DNA of 6,319 bases from Tannerella sp. (GCA_031261145.1 JAISJX010000456.1:1-6319); one strand, 5' to 3'; numbered from the stretch's first letter, positions 1 to 6,319 are shown. Notes: generated by a model not told the origin, from the sequence alone. Program-made: numbers and translations.

Positions 1-45
1 CCTATCGCCATTCAGACAACCTGTTATCAGTTGTTGTTCATTCAT
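1..45 (-). CDS. RNA polymerase ECF-type sigma factor, N-terminal fragment
   Basis: Only the first 15 codons lie inside the window; the gene continues past base 1. They read MNEQQLITGCLNGDR, which resembles the start of many Bacteroidota ECF sigma-70 factors: an acidic/Gln-rich head, then the first helix of region 2 ending in G-C-L-x-G-D-R. The ATG at 45-43 is the best start. The other nearby ATG (41-39) runs into TGA after three codons, and the frame upstream of 45 meets a stop with no plausible start before it. A GGAGA stretch directly abuts the ATG, too close for a normal Shine-Dalgarno site. ECF factors of this type direct core RNA polymerase to stress or polysaccharide/iron-uptake genes, often with an anti-sigma partner, but no partner is visible here. 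The call rests on 15 residues, so it is tentative. Confidence 0.6.
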   Translation of the reverse strand, partial: MNEQQLITGCLNGDR

Positions 46-152
46 TCTCCAAAATACAGATACAACGTTTTCTTTCGCCGTTCATATTATTGATGTAATT
101 AGTTCCAAAAACGCTGCACGCTTCATGAAATTTTTTTTCTGAAATTTTCGCA

Positions 153-160
153 CAAAAGTA
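153..160 (-). promoter_or_regulatory. Candidate -7 element for the sigma factor gene
   Basis: On the minus strand this reads TACTTTTG, a full match to the Bacteroidota -7 consensus TAnnTTTG. It lies 107 bases before the start codon at 45, which would give a leader of roughly 100 bases. I find no good TTTG -33 element at the expected spacing of about 19-21 bases, so the site rests on the -7 match alone in AT-rich DNA where chance matches are likely. Confidence 0.3.
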
Positions 161-204
161 ATAAATTCCAATGAATCTGAATCATTCATACTTGGAAACC
201 TTCA

Positions 205-221
205 AAAAAATCGTATTTTTT
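205..221 (-). terminator. AT-only hairpin with T run, possible DedA terminator
   Basis: Seven A/T pairs (205-211 with 215-221) enclose a three-base loop, 27 bases after the stop codon of the DedA gene. On the minus strand the 3' arm forms a run of seven T. The stem contains no G-C pairs, so it is weak for an intrinsic terminator, but its placement just after a gene end and the T run fit termination. The symmetrical sequence would look the same from the other strand. Confidence 0.3.
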
Positions 222-248
222 CCTTTCGCACCTATCCATTCGAGGGGT

Positions 249-983
249 TTAGCGTTGTTGTTTTTCTTTTTTGAAAAAACCGTTATACACAAGGTAGAGC
301 ACAAACAGGACGCCGAGACCAAACAAGATATAAGACAGCTCCTTGTTGTACTCATCAATTAAATCGGATTGCCCTTCGGCAACGTATCCGAGTACGGCCA
401 AAATGATATTCCACAGCAAAGCGCCCAAACCGGTGTATAACAAAAACGCACCTATATTCATCTTCGACAGCCCGGCAGGTATGGATATAAGTTGCCGTAT
501 AGCAGGGATTAATCGTCCGATAAAGGTGGAGGCTTTGCCGTGTTTCGTAAAATAATTTTCGGCGTTCTGCACGCTTTCTTTGCTAAGCAAACACATCCGC
601 CCGATCCGGCTTTCGGCAAACTTGTAGATAATCGGTCGCCCAAGCCACAACGCCAGATAGTAGTTGATAATAGCGCCAAACAAAGCTCCCAATGTTGCAA
701 AAAACACAACCGCAAAGATATTCATATCACTATCGTCCTTACTGGCTTTGAAAGCCGCAGGCGGAACAACCACCTCCGAAGGAAAAGGTATAAACGAACT
801 TTCGACCGTCATCAATAAGGTGATGGTAGCGTAGTTCATGTTATCCATGTACCAGGAAACGACTTTCTCAACGATAGATTGCTCGTTTTGTGAGAGATTT
901 TCGTTTTCAGAACCGTTTGCCGCAAATGAATCCGTAGCAAACAAAATAGCCATTAAAAGAGTTATTGCGTAAATTCTTTTCAT
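249..983 (-). CDS. DedA/VTT-family (SNARE-associated) membrane protein with signal peptide
   Basis: This 244-residue inner-membrane protein belongs to the DedA superfamily, whose studied members translocate undecaprenyl phosphate or phospholipids across the membrane and support envelope and proton-motive-force homeostasis. Family marks are the ESSFIPFPSE segment (61-70), whose E61 and E70 are candidates for the acidic residues needed in DedA proteins, the Gly-rich helix around 98-116, and the F-x-G-R-L-x-P-x-x-R block (154-163) with R157 and R163, followed by PAG at 169-171. Hydrophobic segments lie near 52-68, 88-114, 165-200 and 216-236, before a basic tail. Residues 1-21 (KR, then a hydrophobic run ending in SFA) look like a cleavable signal peptide, followed by a polar stretch of about 20 residues. 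The ATG has AAAGGA a few bases upstream. The gene starts 69 bases after tex and has its own -7 element. Substrate is unknown. Confidence 0.9.
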   Translation of the reverse strand: MKRIYAITLLMAILFATDSFAANGSENENLSQNEQSIVEKVVSWYMDNMNYATITLLMTVESSFIPFPSEVVVPPAAFKASKDDSDMNIFAVVFFATLGALFGAIINYYLALWLGRPIIYKFAESRIGRMCLLSKESVQNAENYFTKHGKASTFIGRLIPAIRQLISIPAGLSKMNIGAFLLYTGLGALLWNIILAVLGYVAEGQSDLIDEYNKELSYILFGLGVLFVLYLVYNGFFKKEKQQR

Positions 984-1014
984 TATCCTTTATCGTTTAT
1001 TTTTTTTTACAGCG

Positions 1015-1022
1015 CAAAGATA
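1015..1022 (-). promoter_or_regulatory. Candidate -7 promoter element for the DedA gene
   Basis: The minus strand reads TATCTTTG, a perfect TAnnTTTG match followed by C as is common in Bacteroidota promoters. It sits 31 bases before the DedA start codon, giving a leader of about 25 bases. About 20 bases further upstream (around 1043-1047) is a T-rich TTTTTC, a partial match to the -33 TTTG. The site suggests the DedA gene can be transcribed independently of tex even though only 69 bases separate them. Confidence 0.5.
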
Positions 1023-1052
1023 GCATTATCCAATGAATAATGAAAAATAAAA

Positions 1053-3185
1053 TTACTCATTTCCTATCTTCATGGTGAATGAAATCCGGTTGCGGGACAA
1101 ATCTACCTCGGTGACTTTGACGCGCACATGTTGATTTAGCTTCACTACGTCGGACGGATGCGATACAAATTTGTCGGCTAACTGGGAGATATGCACCAAT
1201 CCGTCTTGCTTCACTCCCACATCGACAAAGCAACCGAAATTGGTGATATTGGTGACAATACCGGGCAGCACCATGCCTGCTTGCAGGTCTTCGGGGCGAT
1301 GCACGTCTTGCGCAAACTCGAACACTTTAGCTTGTGTCCGCGGGTCGAGACCGGGCTTGGCCAGTTCCTGCATGATGTCGTTCAAGGTGGGAAGCCCAAC
1401 CGTACCGGTCACGTATTTATCCAATTTGATTTGTTTACGCAGGCTCTCGTTTTTCAACAGGTCGGAGACGGTAACGCTCATTTCTTTGGTCATTTGCGCA
1501 ACGATATAATAACTTTCGGGATGCACGGCGCTGTTATCCAATGGATTTTCAGCATCGGGAATGCGGAGGAAACCGGCGCACTGCTCGAAAGTCTTGTCGC
1601 CCATACGGGGAACTTTTTTCAGCGCTTTTCGCGAGGGGAAAGCGCCGTTTTCCTTGCGGTAGTCAATGATATTCTGCGCTAACTGGGGGCCTAAGCCTGA
1701 TACATAAGTCAGTAGATGTTTGCTGGCGGTGTTTACATTGACGCCGACTAAATTGACACAACTCTCGACGACCGTATCCAATCCCTTTTTGAGTTTGGTT
1801 TGGTTAACGTCGTGCTGATATTGCCCGACGCCAATGGATTTGGGGTCAATCTTGACTAATTCGGCAAGCGGGTCCATCAGGCGGCGACCAATGGATACGG
1901 CGCCGCGCACCGTCACATCATATTGAGGAAACTCCTCGCGGGCAACGGCGGATGCCGAATAGATAGATGCACCGCTCTCATTAACAATGAAAACCTGCAC
2001 GTTATGGCTAAAAGTCATACTTTGTATAAACTGTTCCGTTTCGCGTCCGGCAGTACCGTTTCCGATGGCAATAGCTTCAATCTTATATGCATCAATCAGG
2101 GAAGAGATTTTGCGCCTGGCTTCCTTCACCTCGCTTTGCGGCTTGTGCGGATAGATGGTTTCGTTGTGCTTCAGATTGCCTTGTGCGTCCAGACAGACGA
2201 CTTTGCAACCTGTCCGGAATCCGGGGTCAATAGCCAGCACATTCTTCTGTCCCAAGGGAGAAGCCAACAATAACTGGCGCAGATTATCGGCAAAAACATG
2301 AATGGATTCGTCATCAGCTTTTTCCTTGGCCAATGCTTCAAATTCCGTTTCGATGGAGGGGCGCAACAAGCGTTTATAACTATCTTTCACCGCTTCTTCG
2401 ACTTGTCCGGATGCGGCCGTGCGACCTTTTACGAACAGTTTATGAAGCGCTTCCAAGGCTTTTTCTTCGCCGGGTTCGATATTGATGCGCAGGAACGATT
2501 CGTCTTTCCCGCGAAGCATTGCTAACAAACGATGTGAGGGACAACGGCGCAGGGATTCTGAAAAGTCAAAATAATCGCGGTATTTCTCGCCTTCTTTTTC
2601 TTTGTTCTTCACCACTTTGGAATAGATGAACGCCTCACGTCCGAACAAGCGGCGGATAACGTTGCGGGCATTAGCATCTTCGTTTACCTGTTCGGCGATG
2701 ATGTCGCGTGCGCCTTGCAAAGCGTCTTCGACGGTTTCCACTTGGTCGTTCAGGTATTTTTCGGCAAGGATATCTACATCGTTATCAGTCTGTTTCATCA
2801 GACGTATGGCTAACGGTTCAAGTCCGTGTTCGCGGGCAATCGAGGCGCGTGTTTTGCGTTTAGGCTTGTATGGAAGATATAAATCTTCGAGTTCGGCCAC
2901 CGTTGCGGCAGCTTCAATCTGCTGTTTTAAGACATCGGTCAGCTTACCCTGCTCTTCGATGGAATGCAGGATGGCCTCGCGGCGTTTGTCCATTTCGAGT
3001 AATTTCTCGTAACGGCTCTGGATAGCAGCGACCTGCACTTCATCCAAACTCCCGGTAGCTTCCTTCCGGTAACGGCTGATAAACGGGATAGTCGCCCCTC
3101 CGAGCAACAGTTCCAACGTGTTACGTACTTGTCGCGCCTGTAGTCCGAGTTCTTTGCAGATAATGGATATATGTTGTTCCTCCAT
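1053..3185 (-). CDS. tex: Tex, RNA-binding transcription accessory protein (YqgF/HhH/S1 domains)
   Basis: This 710-residue cytoplasmic nucleic-acid-binding protein is full length for Bacteroidota and shorter than the roughly 770-785 residues of enterobacterial and Pseudomonas Tex. Domains in order are the helical Tex N-terminal region (1 to about 190, with the conserved block TIPFISRYRKEATG at 32-45), a YqgF/RNase H-like domain (about 314-440, AIDPGFRTG at 318-326, NESGAS at 402-407, MDPLAELVKIDP at 437-448), a helix-hairpin-helix region (about 470-540, with SGLGPQLAQNI and KKVPRMGDKTFEQCAG) and a C-terminal S1 RNA-binding domain (about 636-707, GIVTNITNFGCFVDVG). Family members act with RNA polymerase and influence transcription of toxin and stress genes; the exact reaction is unsettled. 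The first ATG after the upstream stop region begins with the conserved MEEQHISIIC head and has no Shine-Dalgarno sequence, which is normal in this phylum. There is no truncation or frameshift. Confidence 0.97.
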   Translation of the reverse strand: MEEQHISIICKELGLQARQVRNTLELLLGGATIPFISRYRKEATGSLDEVQVAAIQSRYEKLLEMDKRREAILHSIEEQGKLTDVLKQQIEAAATVAELEDLYLPYKPKRKTRASIAREHGLEPLAIRLMKQTDNDVDILAEKYLNDQVETVEDALQGARDIIAEQVNEDANARNVIRRLFGREAFIYSKVVKNKEKEGEKYRDYFDFSESLRRCPSHRLLAMLRGKDESFLRINIEPGEEKALEALHKLFVKGRTAASGQVEEAVKDSYKRLLRPSIETEFEALAKEKADDESIHVFADNLRQLLLASPLGQKNVLAIDPGFRTGCKVVCLDAQGNLKHNETIYPHKPQSEVKEARRKISSLIDAYKIEAIAIGNGTAGRETEQFIQSMTFSHNVQVFIVNESGASIYSASAVAREEFPQYDVTVRGAVSIGRRLMDPLAELVKIDPKSIGVGQYQHDVNQTKLKKGLDTVVESCVNLVGVNVNTASKHLLTYVSGLGPQLAQNIIDYRKENGAFPSRKALKKVPRMGDKTFEQCAGFLRIPDAENPLDNSAVHPESYYIVAQMTKEMSVTVSDLLKNESLRKQIKLDKYVTGTVGLPTLNDIMQELAKPGLDPRTQAKVFEFAQDVHRPEDLQAGMVLPGIVTNITNFGCFVDVGVKQDGLVHISQLADKFVSHPSDVVKLNQHVRVKVTEVDLSRNRISFTMKIGNE

Positions 3186-3205
3186 GTTGTTTTAATTTGA
3201 ACGTG

Positions 3206-3237
3206 CAAAATAACGCAAATTTAATCAAAGAAGCAAA
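3206..3237 (-). promoter_or_regulatory. Candidate tex promoter with two overlapping -7 options
   Basis: The 120-base gap between the kinase and tex holds two overlapping possibilities on the minus strand. TAAATTTG (3223-3216) matches the -7 consensus TAnnTTTG fully but lacks a well-placed -33. TTATTTTG (3213-3206) misses one base, yet has a TTTG (3237-3234) 20 bases upstream, within the normal -33 to -7 spacing. Either would start tex transcription within about 25 bases of its ATG. No terminator for the kinase gene is evident in the same gap. Confidence 0.45.
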
Positions 3238-3305
3238 CGAAATTACAGACAGGCGCTAAAATACCTGTTTTTGGGATTGAAACACGGTAATATGCCGGTG
3301 CGGAA

Positions 3306-4643
3306 TCAAGCCGGGAAGACAAGGTTAAACTGGGTCATTCCTTCCGGGGACAGCGAATGGTGCAGCGTCCCGCCGTGCAGGCGCATGATGTAACGTGATA
3401 CGCTCAAACCGATTCCCGAACCGGACGCTTTGGTCGTGAAAAATGGGATAAAGATATGTTGCAGTACATCGTCGGGAATGAGACTTCCGGCATTAGCGAC
3501 GCTTACGATGATTTTTTCGTTGGAAGATAGGTTGGCCGAAATAACGATTTTACGGTTTTCTGCCACATCGACCGCCTCAACTGCATTTTTTACTAAATTC
3601 ACCAACACCTGAGTGATCAGATTTTCGTCGGCGCATAAGGAAATATCCGGGTCTATATGGGTTACGACTTCGATATGATTTTCTTTCATCGTATTTTCGT
3701 GCAGCTTAATGACTTTCATGCATAAATTCGCCAAGTCGAAAGGCTGTTTTTTCGGGGTGGGCACAGATGTGAATTTACGGTACGATTCCACGAAAGAAAG
3801 CAAACCGGCGGTGGTAACATTAATGGTCTCGAAAGCGTCGATAACGTTACGCGCCATAGATTTATCCTCTATCTCGAAATTAGAGGAACGAAACAAGGAA
3901 AGCATCGTTTGGCTCAGGGACGAAATGGGAGCGATGGAATTCATAATCTCGTGCGTCATTACCCGAATCAGGCGTATCCATGATTCCATTTCTTTGCCTT
4001 CCAATTCATTGCCGATATTACTCATGGTGATAACCCGCATGATTCCGCGCTTCAGCCGGAGTTCGGAGACATGTAAACTGATTTCCTGTACTTCCCGTTC
4101 GTTGGCGATGGATATTTGTGCTGTGTCGCCGGCCTTTAAACCGCTAAACAGTTCGGGGAAAGTCTCATTCACATGCCACAGTTGCTTGATATGAGTGAAA
4201 ACAGGCAGTCCGAGCATATTCAGCGCCGACTGGTTCGTGGTTTGCACAATACCCTGGTCATTAAGAATAAGAATACCGGTGGACACGCCTTCGACAATCA
4301 GGCTCAGGAACTTTTCATTTTCAATCACCACATTACGAGCGTTAGCCAGAATCTCTTTGATACGGTTCATCATGATATTCAGTTCCTTTTCGCGCCTCGA
4401 AAGTTTGGTTTCGGCAAAATGGAACGTATAATCACCGTTTTCCAATGCGTTCAATAAGAAAAGAATGTTTTGATTAAACCGTTTTTGACTTTTGCCTAAT
4501 ATCCTTATACTCAAAACACAAATAAAAACGCTGACTGCTATCCATACATATTCCTTAAAAATAATGGAATAAGTTAGCAAGGCCACCCCAACCATCAAAA
4601 AGACGGTAAAAAAATAAATTTTGTATTGAATGGATTTAAACAT
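3306..4643 (-). CDS. NtrB-like sensor histidine kinase with a bare two-helix membrane anchor
   Basis: Numbered from the ATG at 4643 (445 residues); a TTG two codons earlier (4649) is possible but less likely. Two membrane helices (about 9-29 and 33-49) are joined by only three or four residues, so there is no periplasmic sensing domain. A linker follows, then a PAS-like region (about 105-210), an H-box with phospho-acceptor H231 in THEIMNSIAPI, and a GHKL ATPase domain: N-box NLVKNAVEA (N353), F-box FIPFFTTK (398-405), G2 box GSGIGLS (408-414). The G1 box reads N-A-G-S-L where D-x-G-x-G is usual. The protein should autophosphorylate and pass phosphate to the regulator encoded 12 bases upstream, with which it is surely co-transcribed. 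The E and N after H231 (HExxN) fit the motif linked to phosphatase activity. The signal is unknown; membrane or transporter sensing is inferred. Confidence 0.93.
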   Translation of the reverse strand: MFKSIQYKIYFFTVFLMVGVALLTYSIIFKEYVWIAVSVFICVLSIRILGKSQKRFNQNILFLLNALENGDYTFHFAETKLSRREKELNIMMNRIKEILANARNVVIENEKFLSLIVEGVSTGILILNDQGIVQTTNQSALNMLGLPVFTHIKQLWHVNETFPELFSGLKAGDTAQISIANEREVQEISLHVSELRLKRGIMRVITMSNIGNELEGKEMESWIRLIRVMTHEIMNSIAPISSLSQTMLSLFRSSNFEIEDKSMARNVIDAFETINVTTAGLLSFVESYRKFTSVPTPKKQPFDLANLCMKVIKLHENTMKENHIEVVTHIDPDISLCADENLITQVLVNLVKNAVEAVDVAENRKIVISANLSSNEKIIVSVANAGSLIPDDVLQHIFIPFFTTKASGSGIGLSVSRYIMRLHGGTLHHSLSPEGMTQFNLVFPA

Positions 4644-4655
4644 TGCCAAATTGAT

Positions 4656-6035
4656 TTACGGATTAACGTCTAAGTTATACTTCTTTATCTTATTATACAA
4701 CGTAGGCCGCGTTATCCCTAATTCGGTCGCTACGGCGGACATGTTGTCGGTGTGGCGCTTTATCGAATTTTGAATCAGCAGGCGCTCGGCCTCTTCCAAG
4801 GTCTTGTATTCCAGGTTAGCCTCGACGTAATCCTGCTTTTTCAGATAGAAATCAGAAGGTTGCAGTTCATTTGCGTCACAGAGAATCACCGCTTTTTCAA
4901 TCGTGTGCTGCAATTCGCGAACATTTCCCGGCCAATGATAAACCTTCAACGTTTGCTGGGTTTCCGGGTGAAGACTCATTTTTCCTTTACCGTATTTAGC
5001 AGCATATTTACGAAGGAAGAAACCGGCTAACAAGGGAATATCACTGCCGCGCTCCCTCAATGGCGGAATTTCGACCTGGATGGTATTGATACGATACAGG
5101 AGGTCTTCCCTAAATTCGCCGCTCCGAACGGATTGATGCAAATCGCGGTTCGTGGCGCAAATCAAGCGGATATCAATCGGAATGGGTTTGTTGCCGCCAA
5201 TCCGCACGACTTGTCGCGATTGCAACGCATTCAACAATTTGGCCTGCAACGGATAACTCAGATTTCCGATTTCGTCCAGGAAAAGCGTACCCCCGTTGGC
5301 AGCTTCAAACTTTCCGGCGCGGTCGGCTTTCGCATCGGTGAAAGCGCCTTTCAAATGGCCGAACAGTTCGCTCTCGAACAAGGTTTCGGTTATGGCGCCC
5401 ATATCCACGGTTATCAATACCTCGTTCTTACGCGCCGATAGACGGTGTATTTCGCGGGCGAACACCTCTTTACCCGTTCCGTTCTCGCCGGTAATCAGGA
5501 TATTGGCATCGGTTTTGGCTACCTTGGCTATCAAGCGGTGCATATCCTGCATAATGGTGGAATTTCCCCAACAAACATCCTGCGTTTTAGCCAGCTCCCC
5601 ACTCAGTACATCCTGTTTTTCGCGCAATTGCTTGACCTCTTTCCTCGACTGGCGCAACGTGTAAGCAGACTGCAAAGTGGCAATCAGTTTGGCATTGTCC
5701 CAGGGCTTTACCACAAAATCGCTGGCTCCTTGTTTCAAAGCGTTCACCGCCAAATCAATATCGGCGTAGGCCGTAAACAGAACCACCGGTAACTCGGCGT
5801 CAAATTTCTTTACTTCCGTTAGCCAATACAGCCCTTCGTTACCCGTATTGATACCCGCCGAGAAGTTCATATCCAGCAAAACCACATCCGACGATACGTC
5901 CCTCAATGTGGAAATGAGTTGATTAGGCGACGACAAGAGCGTCACCGTCTCAAAATAGCTTTCCAACAGAATCCGTAGCGCAGTGAGCACATTTTTATTA
6001 TCATCTACAACTAATATACTTCCTTCTTTTTTCAT
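4656..6035 (-). CDS. Sigma-54-dependent NtrC-family response regulator
   Basis: This 459-residue cytoplasmic activator has the standard three parts. The receiver (about 6-122) shows the acidic pair D11-D12, phospho-acceptor D55 in VVLLDM, T88 and K110. A charged helical linker (about 126-150) probably forms a coiled coil. The AAA+ domain (about 155-385) has Walker A GENGTGKE (183-190), the sigma-54-contacting loop as GAFTDA (230-235, where GAFTGA is usual), Walker B GGTLFLDEIG (248-257), candidate arginine fingers R309 and R315, and the WPGNVREL block (368-375). A Fis-type helix-turn-helix closes it (about 413-453, TELGITRPTLYNKIKKY). Phosphorylation by the kinase downstream should drive assembly of the ATPase ring that opens promoters held by sigma-54 polymerase. 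No -24/-12 promoter is visible in the gaps of the window, so its targets probably lie elsewhere, perhaps ahead of the ABC operon. Confidence 0.96.
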   Translation of the reverse strand: MKKEGSILVVDDNKNVLTALRILLESYFETVTLLSSPNQLISTLRDVSSDVVLLDMNFSAGINTGNEGLYWLTEVKKFDAELPVVLFTAYADIDLAVNALKQGASDFVVKPWDNAKLIATLQSAYTLRQSRKEVKQLREKQDVLSGELAKTQDVCWGNSTIMQDMHRLIAKVAKTDANILITGENGTGKEVFAREIHRLSARKNEVLITVDMGAITETLFESELFGHLKGAFTDAKADRAGKFEAANGGTLFLDEIGNLSYPLQAKLLNALQSRQVVRIGGNKPIPIDIRLICATNRDLHQSVRSGEFREDLLYRINTIQVEIPPLRERGSDIPLLAGFFLRKYAAKYGKGKMSLHPETQQTLKVYHWPGNVRELQHTIEKAVILCDANELQPSDFYLKKQDYVEANLEYKTLEEAERLLIQNSIKRHTDNMSAVATELGITRPTLYNKIKKYNLDVNP

Positions 6036-6075
6036 AATCTTCTATTTATTCCTTCACTTTTCTCAAATATGCGTG

Positions 6076-6083
6076 TAAAGATA
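6076..6083 (-). promoter_or_regulatory. Candidate -7 element ahead of the regulator-kinase pair
   Basis: The minus strand reads TATCTTTA, one base off TAnnTTTG, and lies 40 bases before the regulator ATG, giving a leader of about 35 bases. An A/T run precedes it and no clear TTTG is found at -33. If used, it would let the two regulatory genes be made separately from the ABC operon upstream; if not, they depend on read-through. Confidence 0.3.
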
Positions 6084-6127
6084 GTATTTTTTTATTGTTT
6101 GACTTCTGAATGCCCCATAATTTTTTT

Positions 6128-6183
6128 AGCTGTTAGCCGTTAGCCGTTAGGGGCTAATAGCTAACAGACAGCAGCTAAAAGCT
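6128..6183. repeat. Heptamer tandem arrays in inverted orientation, forming a strong hairpin
   Basis: On the plus strand three adjacent heptamers AGCTGTT, AGCCGTT, AGCCGTT (6128-6148) are followed by degenerate reverse-complement units of the AAYAGCT type (6156-6183). A clean stem results: 6130-6137 pairs with 6160-6167 (8 bp, CTGTTAGC/GCTAACAG), then a 2x2 internal step, then 6140-6145 with 6152-6157 (6 bp, TTAGCC/GGCTAA) around a six-base loop. An alternative outer pairing joins 6124-6132 with 6172-6180 (9 bp). On the minus strand the hairpin begins about 20 bases after the ABC gene stop but is followed by an A run, not T, so it is not a standard intrinsic terminator of that gene. It may be a dispersed intergenic repeat or an mRNA-processing or stability element. 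Confidence 0.75.
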
Positions 6184-6188
6184 ATTCC

Positions 6189-6319
6189 TCACATCCTGCT
6201 CTGTACTTCCGTTACGATTTCACCGTCGAACAGGTTGATGGTTCGGTGGGCAAACGAAGCATCGTGCTGTGAGTGCGTCACCATGACGATGGTTGTACCT
6301 TCCTTGTTCAGTTCCGACA
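6189..6319 (-). CDS. ABC transporter ATP-binding protein (LolD/MacB type), C-terminal fragment
   Basis: The last 42 codons before a TGA at 6191-6189 are present, and the gene begins beyond the right edge. The fragment opens with SELNKEGTTIVMVTHSQHDA, the segment after the D-loop ending in the H-loop switch histidine (VTH), and continues with AHRTINLFDGEIV, the typical closing strand of ATPases of the LolD/MacB/FtsE group that energise FtsX-like permeases in lipoprotein release, macrolide or peptide efflux and similar envelope tasks. Walker A, signature and Walker B lie outside the window, so subfamily and substrate cannot be fixed. Same strand as the regulator and kinase downstream, separated by 153 bases that hold the heptamer hairpin. 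An ABC ATPase beside a kinase lacking an external sensor suggests a shared envelope-stress or efflux role. Confidence 0.9.
   Translation of the reverse strand, partial: SELNKEGTTIVMVTHSQHDASFAHRTINLFDGEIVTEVQSRM

Noticed and set aside
170..190. Small inverted repeat around AATGA...TCATT upstream of the sigma factor gene
   Set aside because: Only five pairs in AT-rich DNA, not distinguishable from chance.
171..362. Plus-strand open frame of 63 codons overlapping the end of the DedA gene
   Set aside because: Low-complexity Phe-rich product created by the AT-rich gap and the antisense of the DedA tail; no start context or family support.
1024..1042. Inverted repeat CATTAT/ATAATG between tex and the DedA gene
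   Set aside because: Six A/T-rich pairs without a following T run on the minus strand; it overlaps the spacer of the likely DedA promoter and is probably chance.
1191..1682. Plus-strand open frame of 163 codons
   Set aside because: Lies wholly inside tex on the opposite strand, with no recognisable domain; the tex frame explains this DNA.
3249..3272. Hairpin ACAGG/CCTGT followed by a T run, between the kinase and tex
   Set aside because: The T run follows the stem only on the plus strand, where no gene is transcribed; on the coding strand the stem is short and has no T tract after it.
3709..4194. Plus-strand open frame of 161 codons
   Set aside because: Antisense to the kinase gene, with composition typical of a shadow frame and no family resemblance.
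6036..6188. Search for a sigma-54 -24/-12 promoter (TGGC-N-GC type) ahead of the regulator
   Set aside because: No TGGCA with a TTGC at the right spacing was found on the minus strand, so autoregulation through sigma-54 is not supported here.

Overview
The window reads as chromosomal DNA of a Bacteroidota member, probably of the order Bacteroidales. The clues are the protein sequences (a Tex of 710 residues, a DedA protein with a signal peptide, an NtrC-type regulator carrying GAFTDA), moderate GC content, AT-rich gaps, weak or absent Shine-Dalgarno sequences, and spacer motifs matching the -7 element TAnnTTTG of the Bacteroidota primary sigma factor. Genus cannot be fixed from this stretch.

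Every supportable gene lies on the minus strand, so the order of transcription runs from high to low coordinates. (1) 6319-6189: last 42 residues of an ABC transporter ATPase of the LolD/MacB type. (2) 6188-6036: a gap holding a heptamer-based hairpin and a candidate -7 element. (3) 6035-4656: sigma-54-dependent NtrC-type response regulator. (4) 4643-3306: sensor histidine kinase, 12 bases after the regulator. (5) 3305-3186: a gap with a likely promoter. (6) 3185-1053: the RNA-binding transcription factor Tex. (7) 983-249: a DedA/VTT-family membrane protein with its own -7 element. (8) 248-46: a gap with an AT hairpin and a candidate promoter. (9) 45-1: the first 15 codons of what looks like an ECF sigma factor.

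The functional core is the ABC ATPase, response regulator and kinase. The kinase has two membrane helices joined by almost no external loop, so it cannot bind a ligand in a periplasmic domain. Its position beside an ABC ATPase of the family that works with FtsX-like permeases suggests an envelope-stress or efflux sensing module. In it the kinase would sense the membrane or the transporter itself and the regulator would activate a sigma-54 promoter, possibly that of the transporter operon outside the window. This is inference from architecture and gene order. Tex and DedA are housekeeping-type genes and probably independent of the module. I see no CRISPR, tRNA, rRNA, insertion sequence or phage gene, and no sign of a wholly new system.
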